A DNA stretch of 64,000 bases from Colwellia sp. Lineage in GTDB: Bacteria; Pseudomonadota; Gammaproteobacteria; Enterobacterales; Alteromonadaceae. The translations under genes were made by a program, and so were the position numbers. This document shows positions 1-7,674 of the stretch, piece by piece (the stretch's first letter is position 1; every line of letters starts with the position of its first letter). The notes below the pieces were generated by a model. That model made no database searches. It was not told the origin of the DNA and saw only the letters and a list, made by a program, of their open reading frames with translations. The DNA lies in the NCBI GenBank assembly GCA_013215385.1, contig JABSOY010000007.1, positions 124,001-188,000 of the forward strand, read 5' to 3'.

Positions 1-29
1 GGCTATTGAATGTTCAGCATTCAATAGCC
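1..29 (-). terminator. Hairpin downstream of the S9 peptidase
   Basis: A perfect 12-bp inverted repeat (GGCTATTGAATG / CATTCAATAGCC) with a 5-nt loop lies 11 nt beyond the stop codon of the minus-strand peptidase gene. Any U-tract would lie outside the window, so the terminator role is inferred from position. Confidence 0.6.
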
Positions 30-40
30 CGGTTATTACT

Positions 41-2350
41 TTATAAATGTTCCTTAAAGTATTCACTTATCATTGTTCTTAAATGCAATGAAGTGCCTTT
101 ACCTTCATTAATAGCGTGACTTCTATTTGGGTATGACATCAAATCAAATTGTTTGTTATGTTCAACCAATTTGTTTATTAACTTCTCTGCTATTTGGTAG
201 TGCACATTATCATCACCTGTGCCATGCACGATTAAAAGTTTGCCTTTTAAATTTTGTGCATGAGTAACCGCAGAGCCTTGCTCATAGCCTTCCGCATGAT
301 CTTTCAATAAACCAGAATAGCGCTCTTGATATATGGTGTCATATAAACGTTGATCAGATAACGCTGCAACAGAAACACCTACATGGTATTGATCAGGATA
401 ACGGAACATCATATCAAGTGTAGTAGAACCACCACCAGACCAACCCCATATGCCGACACGAGAAGTGTCAATATAACTCCAGCGTTTTGCCATTGCTTTT
501 AAGGCATCTGATTGATCTCTAGAACTTAAAATCCCAACAGCTCCGTAGATTGACTCGCGCCATGCCTTGCCTTTAGGTACGCCCGTTCCTCTGTTATCGA
601 TAGATGCTACAATATAGCCCTGTTGAGTCATCATTTGCGACCAAAGATAACTCAAACCACCGAACCTATCATGAACAGTTTGTCCACTTGGGTAACCATA
701 AACATAAAATATTATTGGATATTTTTTGTTTGCGTCAAAGCTATTAGGGCGCATGATGTAGCCGTCAAGGACTAATCCGTCTTGTGCCTTAACTTGAAAA
801 AACTCAGTTTTTGCCAAAGACAATTTAGCCAGTTGGTCGGCAAGTTTTTTGTTGTCGTACAATTCTTGTTTAATTGCATGATTAGGCAAGCTAATTAGAC
901 GTTTTTTCGCAGGTTGGTCAAAACTAGAATGGGTATGAATTGCCCAGTTAGCGTCTTCGGATATTTGGTATCGGTTTGCACCAGCGTAATTTTCGGGTGT
1001 AACTTTTTCCATTGCAGAGCCGTCTAATTTACTACGGAATAAATAACGTTGTGCTGGTTTTTTTGGCGAAGCAATGAAGTAGATCCAACCATTTATTTCA
1101 TCAATAGATGAAATACTAATAATGTCAAAATTTCCGGGTGTTAGGTTTATTGACTGTTTGCCATCACGTGTTACACGATACAAATGACGCCAACCATCTC
1201 GTTCACTTTGCCAGATAAATGCCTTATTATTGTCAATCCATTTTGGATCACGATACGATTCTAAAAAATTTTCTTCTTGTTCAAGAAATACTTTAGTTAG
1301 CTCGCCGGTATTTGCGTTGGCATAGTAAAGCTGGTTTTTGTCTTGTTTGCGATTAACATGTTGAATAAGCACTTGATCACTATTACCTGCCCAACTCATT
1401 CGAGGAATATACATATCACTAATGTTGGTTAACTTTGCCCAAGTAGATTTTTTAGTTGATAATGAAACGATACCAATTTTTACGATTGCATTATCTTCAC
1501 CTACTTTTGGATAAGGAAAAGTTGTAATTTTTGGATAAAGACTGTCGGTATTGTTTATCATTGTGAAGTTTTGGCTACGACTTGTATCTAATTGCCAATA
1601 AGCTATTTTTGTACCATCCGGGCTCCAGCGAAATCCATCACGAATAGAAAATTCTTCTTCATAAACCCAATCAAAGTTACCGTTGATAATATCGTCTGAT
1701 GCATCAAAAGTAAGTTGTTCTATTTCCATTGAAGATAAATGCTGCACATAGATATTATTCTGACGAACATAGGCAACGTCATTTCCATTAAAGGAAAATT
1801 TTGCGAACATTAAACTGCTTTCAGCAGCTTTGTTACCGCCAATTTGACTAAGTTTATTGGTATCGATATTCAATAACCAATAATCACCACGACTCTTAGA
1901 TCGCCATACACGCTGACTGTTGGTGTATATTAGTAACTTTTTACGGTCGTCTGACCAGATGTAGTTATCAATAGACAAAGATTCATCTGCATTGTCCGGT
2001 GTTAGTTGTTTAGCTGTAATTAACACTTTCCGGTTTGAAGTCGAAGGATCATAAAAAACAATGTCTTTACCAATACTAACTTCTTTACCGTCTTTGTCTG
2101 TCTTTTTAGCAGAAGATTTTTCAACAGCAGTGTAGCCACTGCCATCAGCTAACCAACGAATTCGACCATAATAATCAGCACTAAACTCAGAGTCACCATA
2201 AATACGTTGATTCGTTAGGGGATTATGGGATGTTGAAGTTTGTGATGTGTTTGCAGATGAAATATTATTATTTGTTATAGTACAGGCGGATAATAATAAA
2301 CTGATACTACTTATTACCAACCCAATTTTGGTTTTACTTATTGCTGACAT
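41..2350 (-). CDS. Dipeptidyl peptidase IV-type serine peptidase (family S9), exported lipoprotein
   Basis: This is a prolyl-oligopeptidase-family exopeptidase that would release dipeptides from peptide N-termini outside the cytoplasm. The N-terminus is a lipoprotein signal (hydrophobic run ending LLLSAC), so it is probably membrane-anchored. The first ~500 residues contain the DPP-IV propeller with the conserved DWVYEEEF segment. The C-terminal alpha/beta hydrolase carries the nucleophile elbow GWSGGG (Ser near residue 638), the acid in GTGDDNVH (near 714) and the His in RSHAINEG (near 745). The length of about 769 residues is normal. I chose the ATG at 2350 because GGGAG sits 6 nt upstream; an in-frame TTG four codons earlier overlaps that ribosome site. 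It is transcribed alone and a hairpin follows. It is likely used in peptide scavenging. Confidence 0.93.
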   Translation of the reverse strand: MSAISKTKIGLVISSISLLLSACTITNNNISSANTSQTSTSHNPLTNQRIYGDSEFSADYYGRIRWLADGSGYTAVEKSSAKKTDKDGKEVSIGKDIVFYDPSTSNRKVLITAKQLTPDNADESLSIDNYIWSDDRKKLLIYTNSQRVWRSKSRGDYWLLNIDTNKLSQIGGNKAAESSLMFAKFSFNGNDVAYVRQNNIYVQHLSSMEIEQLTFDASDDIINGNFDWVYEEEFSIRDGFRWSPDGTKIAYWQLDTSRSQNFTMINNTDSLYPKITTFPYPKVGEDNAIVKIGIVSLSTKKSTWAKLTNISDMYIPRMSWAGNSDQVLIQHVNRKQDKNQLYYANANTGELTKVFLEQEENFLESYRDPKWIDNNKAFIWQSERDGWRHLYRVTRDGKQSINLTPGNFDIISISSIDEINGWIYFIASPKKPAQRYLFRSKLDGSAMEKVTPENYAGANRYQISEDANWAIHTHSSFDQPAKKRLISLPNHAIKQELYDNKKLADQLAKLSLAKTEFFQVKAQDGLVLDGYIMRPNSFDANKKYPIIFYVYGYPSGQTVHDRFGGLSYLWSQMMTQQGYIVASIDNRGTGVPKGKAWRESIYGAVGILSSRDQSDALKAMAKRWSYIDTSRVGIWGWSGGGSTTLDMMFRYPDQYHVGVSVAALSDQRLYDTIYQERYSGLLKDHAEGYEQGSAVTHAQNLKGKLLIVHGTGDDNVHYQIAEKLINKLVEHNKQFDLMSYPNRSHAINEGKGTSLHLRTMISEYFKEHL

Positions 2351-2903
2351 TGTTACTCCCAAGAGTTATTTTGTTATTTTGAAAAAGCAATTTTAGATTG
2401 CAAAATTCAGGCATGTTACGTGTGATTTTTCTCATAATAATCAAACAATTTTTTCCAATAATTGCCAAAAGAGACCTCCCACAACTTACAATTTGGCTAT
2501 GAAGTCAGTAAGGTTAAATCCTCCCCTGTAGCAAGTTTCTAGTATTCGCGTGAATTTAAATTGCTGAATAACTAATAAAATAACGAGTAAGTTAAAACTG
2601 AGATAAAGTGGTGCTCGTCTTCCTAGCCATTCGTTCACTATCATATCTATACGAAACCTATATATAGCAGAACCCCAATGGGAACAAAACCTATGTTGTT
2701 ATCAAAGGATCAATAATGGTATTGACAAACCTCAAAATTGTAATGAGTAGTTGAGCTAGTGGACATGTATGCTTTATAAGCTATCTGTTAAAGAATAGAG
2801 ATTTCAATATATGTGACCAAAGCCTAAGCTCAGTTTACCTTTTGTTCTGTATAAATTATTGTTCCGTATTTAACACTTAATTTGACTTAATAAAATCAAA
2901 TTT

Positions 2904-3001
2904 ACGCTATGTTAAGTGGCAAATAATAGCTGACTAAAATGTATGAGACTCTAACGACAACAACAAGCCATTATTTGTCCGTTTTAATCCCTTGTTAGCG
3001 T
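2904..3001 (-). repeat. attC-like imperfect hairpin (possible integron cassette recombination site)
   Basis: The outer arms ACGCTA (2904-2909) and TAGCGT (2996-3001) are complementary. The inner arms at 2918-2931 and 2966-2980 pair over 13 of 14 positions, with one unpaired extra base on one side. On the minus strand it begins CGCTAACAAGGGATTAAAAC, followed by GGAC, and ends TTTGCCACTTAACATAGCG. Layout, 98-bp length, extrahelical base and the TAACAAG...TTAAA...CGGAC pattern are like Vibrio/Shewanella-type attC sites. The expected GTTRRRY core is degenerate (GTAAAT) and no integrase is in the window. A chance hairpin remains possible. Confidence 0.35.
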
Positions 3002-3090
3002 TGCCGAATTCATATACTAAGTGCGACACTTTATTTAATAAAAACGATGAACGGCTATATCCTTAGTTTTTTGCTCCCGACAAGAAATAA

Positions 3091-3270
3091 AACACTATAA
3101 AATACAAGCAGATAACCGAAAGTTATAGATATACGATAGCCGCCCTAAAAAGGCAAGGTTTAAGTTTTACCAACATTGCTAAAGCTATAAATAGAGACAG
3201 AAGTACGATTTATGCCCCTTTATAAGATAGGGTTAATCGTCATGATTACTACTTGAAGGCCCTTTCCTGA
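3091..3270 (+). mobile_element. IS30-family transposase N-terminal remnant
   Basis: Reading the plus strand from 3091 gives about 44 codons of an IS30-type N-terminus: YKQITESYRYTIAALKRQG, then LSFTNIAKAINRDRSTIY. This is the helix-turn-helix typical of these transposases. A TAA follows at 3223-3225. The same frame then continues with DRVNRHDYYLKA before another stop. The catalytic DDE domain was not found downstream and no terminal inverted repeats were recognised, so this is a relic. Confidence 0.7.
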
Positions 3271-3625
3271 ACACAAAACGACTTCCTACATTGATTTTAG
3301 TTTCACCGACCTTTTCACCTGTGACTAAATAAATTTTACCTGAAATAGACTTACTATAGTGGAACAACAAAATTGGCTCCCTCATCTAAATAACTTGGGG
3401 TCAAGAGTGAACTAGAGCATAGCACCTTAGCTAATTGGATCTGATATTTACAAGACCATGGTACTCAAGCTTAATTACCATATATTTCTAAAAAGTTTGA
3501 TAAATACTATAATTAAATCGTTAAAAGTAAATTACTCCACTAACCACTTGTTAAAGTTGGATTTTTCATAGAAAATCATATTTTTTATCATAACCCATTT
3601 TCAAGGGTAGAAATTAACGGTAAAA

Positions 3626-4177
3626 ATGCCGGCTTTTATAACGCAATCCCCTGATAAAATTAAATTAGCGCAGCGCAGCGCAGCGCAGCGCAGCGCAGCG
3701 CAGCGCTATATTGCTAATGAGTTTTTATGGTCATGGCAACAGGAAATTAACTATTATGATGAGAACCCAGACCTTGTTAAAAAACACCAAAAACTCTATC
3801 AACATACTCTCAAGATTACCGGCATAGCGCATAAGTTGGGTGTAAATATTATGCTAGGTACTGATGCAAACGATATTTATATCATTCCTGGTTTTAGAGT
3901 CCATGAAGAATTGTCAGAATTGGTAAAAGCGGATTTTTCAACACTTGAAGCGATTAAAGCTGCCACGATTATTCCAGCTCGTTTTTTAAAGTTAGCGCAA
4001 GAATATGGTTCAGTAACTGTTGGAAAATTTGCCGATTTACTGTTACTTGATAAAAATCCCCTAGATAACATTAACAATACCCGCAGCATTAACACAATAT
4101 TCTACAACGGACGCATAATTGAAAAAGCAGCAATTAACCAACTTTTTAAAATATTAAGCTTGAACAGTAATAATTGA
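3626..4177 (+). pseudogene. 5'-truncated amidohydrolase (imidazolonepropionase-like family)
   Basis: The 183 residues match only the C-terminal part of metal-dependent amidohydrolases, whose usual length is 400-480. Recognisable are GVNIMLGTDAND (with the metal/catalytic Asp), PGFRVHEELSELV, LEAIKAATIIPARFL and VGKFADLLLLDKNPLDNI, the usual C-terminal signature. The N-terminal HxH metal site and most of the barrel are missing. An in-frame stop lies just upstream of the ATG, and there is no convincing ribosome site. A pentanucleotide repeat interrupts the frame after KLAQ and encodes the extra (AQRSA) units. It adjoins decayed insertion-sequence DNA, so truncation by rearrangement is likely. 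I treat it as non-functional. Confidence 0.75.
3667..3706. repeat. CAGCG pentanucleotide tandem repeat
   Basis: Seven exact CAGCG units run from 3671 to 3705, flanked by partial units, inside the amidohydrolase remnant. Three units encode AQRSA, so the translated tract reads AQRSAAQRSAAQR. A change of one unit would shift the reading frame, as in phase-variable simple repeats. Here it lies in a gene that is already truncated. Confidence 0.9.
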
Positions 4178-4212
4178 AGTAATAAGTAAATGTTAAATAA
4201 TAAAGGTTAATA

Positions 4213-5097
4213 TTAACCTTTATGTTTGTTGGCAAACCACAGCTCTAAATATTCGATACATTGTACAAGTTTTGCTGGCACAAAATGCCTAGCGGGATAT
4301 AAAGCATAAAGTGTTAACATCGGCTTTTTTGCCTCTGCCAAAACCTCAACAACATCACCTTTATCTATCGCCGACTGGCAGACAAAGTCTGGTATAAAGC
4401 CAATTCCTAAGCCACGCTTTATTCCTTCCATCATAAACAAGGTACTGTTGACCCGTAATCGTCCGTTCACTTTGATGCCATCTTCTATCGGCCAGACATT
4501 TTTGCCTTGAAAATAGCTATAAACAAAACAATTATGCCGTTCAAGATCTTTTGGTAAAACAATGCCAGGATGCTCTTTAAGATAAGTCGGTGAAGCGCAA
4601 ACCTTATAAGCAAATCGTGTTAAAGGCCGACCAACATAATTTGAATCTATTGGCGTGCTTGAAGCACGAAATCCCAAGTCAAAGCCCTGCTCAACGAGAT
4701 CAACTTTTTCATCGCCTAAATGAATATCTAGCTCAATATCTGGGTGAGCTAACATAAAATCAGTAAATAAAGTCGATAAGTCAGTAATACCTAAAGCCAT
4801 GGGTGCATTGATTTTAAGCTTGCCTCGTAAGTCTTGCTGTAGGTCTTGAACAAAACTGTCGGCATCATCCATTTTTGACAATATCTCGCGAGCTCGTTGT
4901 AAATAACCTTCACCTACATGAGTTAGTTGCACATTTCGCGTAGTTCGGTGTAATAAACGTGCGCCTAAGTCGTCTTCTAAACGTGATATTTCTTTGCTAA
5001 TCATAGATTTTGAAGAATTCGTTTGCTCTGCGACCCGAGTAAAACTGCCTAAATCAGCCAAGCGAACAAATAGCTGAATGGCGCGTAGTTTATTCAT
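4213..5097 (-). CDS. LysR-family transcriptional regulator
   Basis: A 294-residue DNA-binding regulator of normal LysR length. The N-terminal winged helix-turn-helix covers about residues 1-60 (AIQLFVRLADLGSFTRVAEQ, then SKSMISKEISRLEDDLG, then HRTTRNVQLT). The rest is a substrate-binding co-inducer domain of the subgroup often called CrgA/YafC/DsdC-like (LGITDLSTLFTDFMLAHPDIELD). It diverges from the GST operon across a 207-bp gap, the classic arrangement for a LysR protein controlling its neighbour and itself. I infer that it regulates the operon at 5305-7228. The inducer is unknown; electrophiles are a reasonable guess from the operon content. Confidence 0.9.
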   Translation of the reverse strand: MNKLRAIQLFVRLADLGSFTRVAEQTNSSKSMISKEISRLEDDLGARLLHRTTRNVQLTHVGEGYLQRAREILSKMDDADSFVQDLQQDLRGKLKINAPMALGITDLSTLFTDFMLAHPDIELDIHLGDEKVDLVEQGFDLGFRASSTPIDSNYVGRPLTRFAYKVCASPTYLKEHPGIVLPKDLERHNCFVYSYFQGKNVWPIEDGIKVNGRLRVNSTLFMMEGIKRGLGIGFIPDFVCQSAIDKGDVVEVLAEAKKPMLTLYALYPARHFVPAKLVQCIEYLELWFANKHKG

Positions 5098-5304
5098 TTA
5101 TTTTCCTGTTTAGGTTGGTTTACCAAATAAATGTGCATTATTTTTCGGTATATTGTTTCCAATATGATGACAGTATATTCGCATTATAGCTATATATGGA
5201 GATTAAGAATATCTCTAATATACACTCATCGCTGTTGACTAACTCGGTTTAGTGAAATGGCGTACTCATTAATTTAACCAAATATACCTACAAGGGAAAA
5301 TATC

Positions 5305-5913
5305 ATGTACACACTTTATTATATGCAGGGCGCGTGTTCATTGGCAACTCAAGTTGTTTTACACGAATTAAATAAAACCGTAACAATTATTGATAAAAAT
5401 AATGTTGATGACTTTAATGCAATTAACCCAGTCGGCACGGTACCGGTTTTAGTTGATGGCAATAATAATCTAACCGAAGGTGCTGCGATAATTTTACACC
5501 TACTGAAAAAACACGAAAATGATTTGTTCCCGAAAGATTCAGGGCAACAACAAAAGGCAATAGAAGACATCATGTTCGCCAATGCCACTATGCACCCTGC
5601 CTATTCAAAACTGTTTTTCATCGCGAAAAATATCAGCGATGAAGCAGCTAAAGTTGAAGCGTTTCAAGCCGCGGAAAAAAACATCAATAGTTTGTGGCAG
5701 GTGGTAGAAAGTAAATTAGCAAGTAGAGCACAATTAGGAAGCGACAGTATTTCTGCTGCAGACATTATGCTTGGCGTATACGCAACCTGGGGCCAGTATT
5801 TTCCGGTAGAACTTATTTTTGGCCAACGATCATCCAAAATGTTAACGACAGTGCAATCAATGCCGAGCTTTAAAAAATCTGTTCAGGCTGAACAAGCAGA
5901 ATCTAATAAATAA
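5305..5913 (+). CDS. Glutathione S-transferase family protein
   Basis: A 202-residue cytosolic GST. The N-terminal thioredoxin-like domain shows YYMQGACSLATQVVL with the Ser/Cys region of beta-class enzymes, the cis-proline motif VGTVPVLVD and the glutathione-contacting TEGAAI. A helical C-terminal domain follows. It should conjugate or reduce electrophiles using glutathione. It is first of four closely spaced plus-strand genes. The ATG at 5305 is preceded by AAGGGAAAA. The substrate cannot be told from sequence. Confidence 0.88.
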   Translation: MYTLYYMQGACSLATQVVLHELNKTVTIIDKNNVDDFNAINPVGTVPVLVDGNNNLTEGAAIILHLLKKHENDLFPKDSGQQQKAIEDIMFANATMHPAYSKLFFIAKNISDEAAKVEAFQAAEKNINSLWQVVESKLASRAQLGSDSISAADIMLGVYATWGQYFPVELIFGQRSSKMLTTVQSMPSFKKSVQAEQAESNK

Positions 5914-5938
5914 TTCTATCGTTCCCAAGGAGAATTCT

Positions 5939-6322
5939 ATGAAAAACACACCAGTAAATCCCGATGATTTCGCTATTATCACCGGCATTGTTAATGATTA
6001 TTTTGACGGTCTGCATCATGGTGATGTTGCCAAGTTAACCTCGATATTTCATGCAGATGCTTGGTTAAAGGCTCCGGGTATCAGACGTTCTTTACAAGCG
6101 TGGTTAACGGATGTTGCTAATCGGCCAACGCCAAAACAGCAAGGTAGATCGTTTGAATTCAAGTTGTTATCTCTCGATATAGTTCAAGATCAAGCTATGG
6201 TAAAAATTCACTGTCCGTTATTTAATTTTAATTACATCGATTATCTTGGGTTGCTAAAGGAAAACGGCCAGTGGTTAATCGTCAATAAAATGTATAGCGA
6301 TTTAAAAGAAGTTACGGGGTAA
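5939..6322 (+). CDS. Nuclear transport factor 2-like (SnoaL/lumazine-binding) protein
   Basis: A 127-residue small cone-fold protein. It opens with the helix IITGIVNDYFDGLHHGDVAKL, then has the conserved FHADAWL core and closes with GQWLIVNKMYS, the hallmark of the 'putative lumazine-binding' NTF2-like subgroup. Such proteins act as small-molecule binding enzymes (isomerase, dehydratase) or as orphans of unknown role. AAGGAG lies just upstream of the ATG. It starts 25 nt after the GST gene and ends 4 nt before the DsbA-like gene, so it is co-transcribed. Its substrate is unknown. Confidence 0.8.
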   Translation: MKNTPVNPDDFAIITGIVNDYFDGLHHGDVAKLTSIFHADAWLKAPGIRRSLQAWLTDVANRPTPKQQGRSFEFKLLSLDIVQDQAMVKIHCPLFNFNYIDYLGLLKENGQWLIVNKMYSDLKEVTG

Positions 6323-6326
6323 ATCT

Positions 6327-6995
6327 ATGATGGAAAAATTACACATTACCATGGTTCACGATATTGTCTGTTCATGGTGTCCAATTGGTTATAATAATAT
6401 AAAAACTGCCATTAAAAACTTAAATATTGAGGTGGAATTTCATTTTATCCCCTTCCAACTTAACCCAAATATGGACGAAGCTGGCGAGTCGATTGACGGT
6501 TATTTTAAACGCCAATTTGGCTGGAATGAGATTAAGTTACATAACTATCAACATTCACTAGTAAAAACAGCAGCTAACGCAGGAATAACTATCGACTTTT
6601 CGAAAAGAACGCATTATTACAATAGCCATAATGCTCATTTATTGATGCACTGGGCCGAGCAATTCAATAAACAAGAACTTTTAAATGAACATCTGATCAC
6701 CGCTTATTTTAATGAAGGGTTAGATATTAGTAAGCTAACGGTATTGTTAAATATTGCCGAAGAAATAGGATTAGACAGAAGGCAAGCTAATCTAGCACTA
6801 AGCTCTAGCCGTTCTAATCAAGAATTGAACCAAGAATTAACTAAAAAAACGCAGCGTTATCAAAAATTTGATATCAGCAGCATTCCGTCTTTTATCATTA
6901 ATAATAATGAATTGGTATTAGGTTCGAATTCGGTAAGCTACTTTGAAAAAGCGCTATCTAAACTTAGTAAAGCTGCCTATGTAGAGCATAACTAG
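6327..6995 (+). CDS. DsbA-family oxidoreductase (FrnE-like, 2-hydroxychromene-2-carboxylate isomerase superfamily)
   Basis: A 222-residue thioredoxin-fold protein without a signal peptide, so it acts in the cytoplasm. The N-terminus MVHDIVCSWCPIGYNNI has the CxxC redox motif (CSWC) typical of FrnE-type proteins. A helical insertion follows, with the cis-proline segment SSIPSFIIN near residue 190 and the common tail LVLGSNSVSYFEKAL. FrnE-type proteins are linked to polyketide chemistry and oxidative or detoxification reactions. The start is ATG ATG; either codon is possible, and the first leaves a 4-nt gap to the upstream stop. It fits the electrophile-handling theme of the operon. Confidence 0.85.
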   Translation: MMEKLHITMVHDIVCSWCPIGYNNIKTAIKNLNIEVEFHFIPFQLNPNMDEAGESIDGYFKRQFGWNEIKLHNYQHSLVKTAANAGITIDFSKRTHYYNSHNAHLLMHWAEQFNKQELLNEHLITAYFNEGLDISKLTVLLNIAEEIGLDRRQANLALSSSRSNQELNQELTKKTQRYQKFDISSIPSFIINNNELVLGSNSVSYFEKALSKLSKAAYVEHN

Positions 6996-7027
6996 ACAGC
7001 CCCACAACATTTTAACAAGAGGAATAT

Positions 7028-7228
7028 ATGCCATATATTAACGTAAGAATTACAGATGAAGGTGTAACCAAAGAACAAAAACAAGCCATAATAGCGGGAT
7101 GTACTCAGTTAATGGTCGACGTTTTAAATAAAAATCCTGCGACAACTTTCGTGGTTATAGATGAAGTTAGCACAGATAACTGGGGCATAGGTTTTGACCA
7201 AGTGACCGAACTGCGTAAACCGAGATAA
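7028..7228 (+). CDS. 4-oxalocrotonate tautomerase-family protein
   Basis: A 66-residue tautomerase subunit. Pro follows the initiator Met (MPYINVRITDEG), which is the catalytic N-terminal proline after Met removal. The conserved TTFVVIDEVSTDNWGIG segment follows, and the length fits small 4-OT monomers. AAGAGGAA lies upstream of the ATG. It is the last gene of the GST operon and a strong terminator follows. Small tautomerases handle unsaturated keto acids or halogenated acrylates; the actual substrate is unknown. Confidence 0.88.
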   Translation: MPYINVRITDEGVTKEQKQAIIAGCTQLMVDVLNKNPATTFVVIDEVSTDNWGIGFDQVTELRKPR

Positions 7229-7327
7229 ATGATAGATCTATAGCTCACAAGTTGCCTATGCTGCATCATGTAGAAAAAATTGGATATTAAGAGATTAGAA
7301 AAGAACTAAATTCAATTTGTACAGTTC

Positions 7328-7357
7328 AAAACCGATAGCTCGTGCCATCGGTTTTTT
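7328..7357 (+). terminator. Rho-independent terminator of the GST-tautomerase operon
   Basis: A 9-bp stem (AAAACCGAT / ATCGGTTTT) with a 10-nt loop runs directly into a T-tract. It lies 100 nt after the tautomerase stop. The A-rich left arm could also let it act on the opposite strand. Confidence 0.85.
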
Positions 7358-7376
7358 ACTTTCTAGATGAGTAGTT

Positions 7377-7530
7377 TTTTCCTAGAGAAATATCAATAAA
7401 ATAGTATGCCCCATGTTGCATTAATTCCACGGCCATATTCATGTCACTATGGTCAGTCATAAAAATCATTGGTAAACCAATATCGTCCTGACTTATGTCT
7501 TTTTGGAGGTATAAGTATTCTTTTAGCAAT
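7377..7530 (-). pseudogene. Relic of a FixJ/NtrC-type receiver domain
   Basis: The minus strand encodes LLKEYLYLQKDISQDDIGLP, then MIFMTDHSDMNMAVELMQHG, then AYYFIDISLG. This is the second half of a response-regulator receiver, with the usual LPxIFxTxHxDxxMAVExMxxGAxxF pattern (beta4-alpha4-beta5). The phosphoacceptor half, the output domain and a start codon are absent, and the conserved KP after the last strand is lost. It lies just past the stop of the intact LytTR regulator and is from a different receiver subfamily, so it is a leftover of a lost two-component gene. Confidence 0.65.
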
Positions 7531-7674
7531 ATTTTTGCGTATTTTATAACAGGCTATTAAAGCTGACTTGTAATCAAAGGGAAAATTACCGAATTGAGAC
7601 GTTTCTAAATTGTACTGAGTGGATTACTAATTTTGAGATGTAAACTCCATCATAGATAGATCATTGTTCCGCAT

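Larger units (their letters stand above)
2351..3625. other. Gene-poor decayed accessory interval
   Basis: About 1.27 kb with no intact gene. It contains the peptidase promoter region, a 31-nt stretch at 2858-2888 that matches the 3' end of the LytTR regulator gene (7663-7693) with three mismatches, the attC-like hairpin at 2904-3001 and an IS30 transposase relic at 3091-3270. I see nothing interpretable at about 2400-2850 or 3280-3600. The pattern is that of a site where inserted DNA has decayed. Confidence 0.6.

Noticed and set aside
3600-3655. Short open stretch EINGKNAGFYNAIP before the amidohydrolase remnant, considered as part of another gene
   Set aside because: It is only 14 codons before a stop and matches no family; no support.
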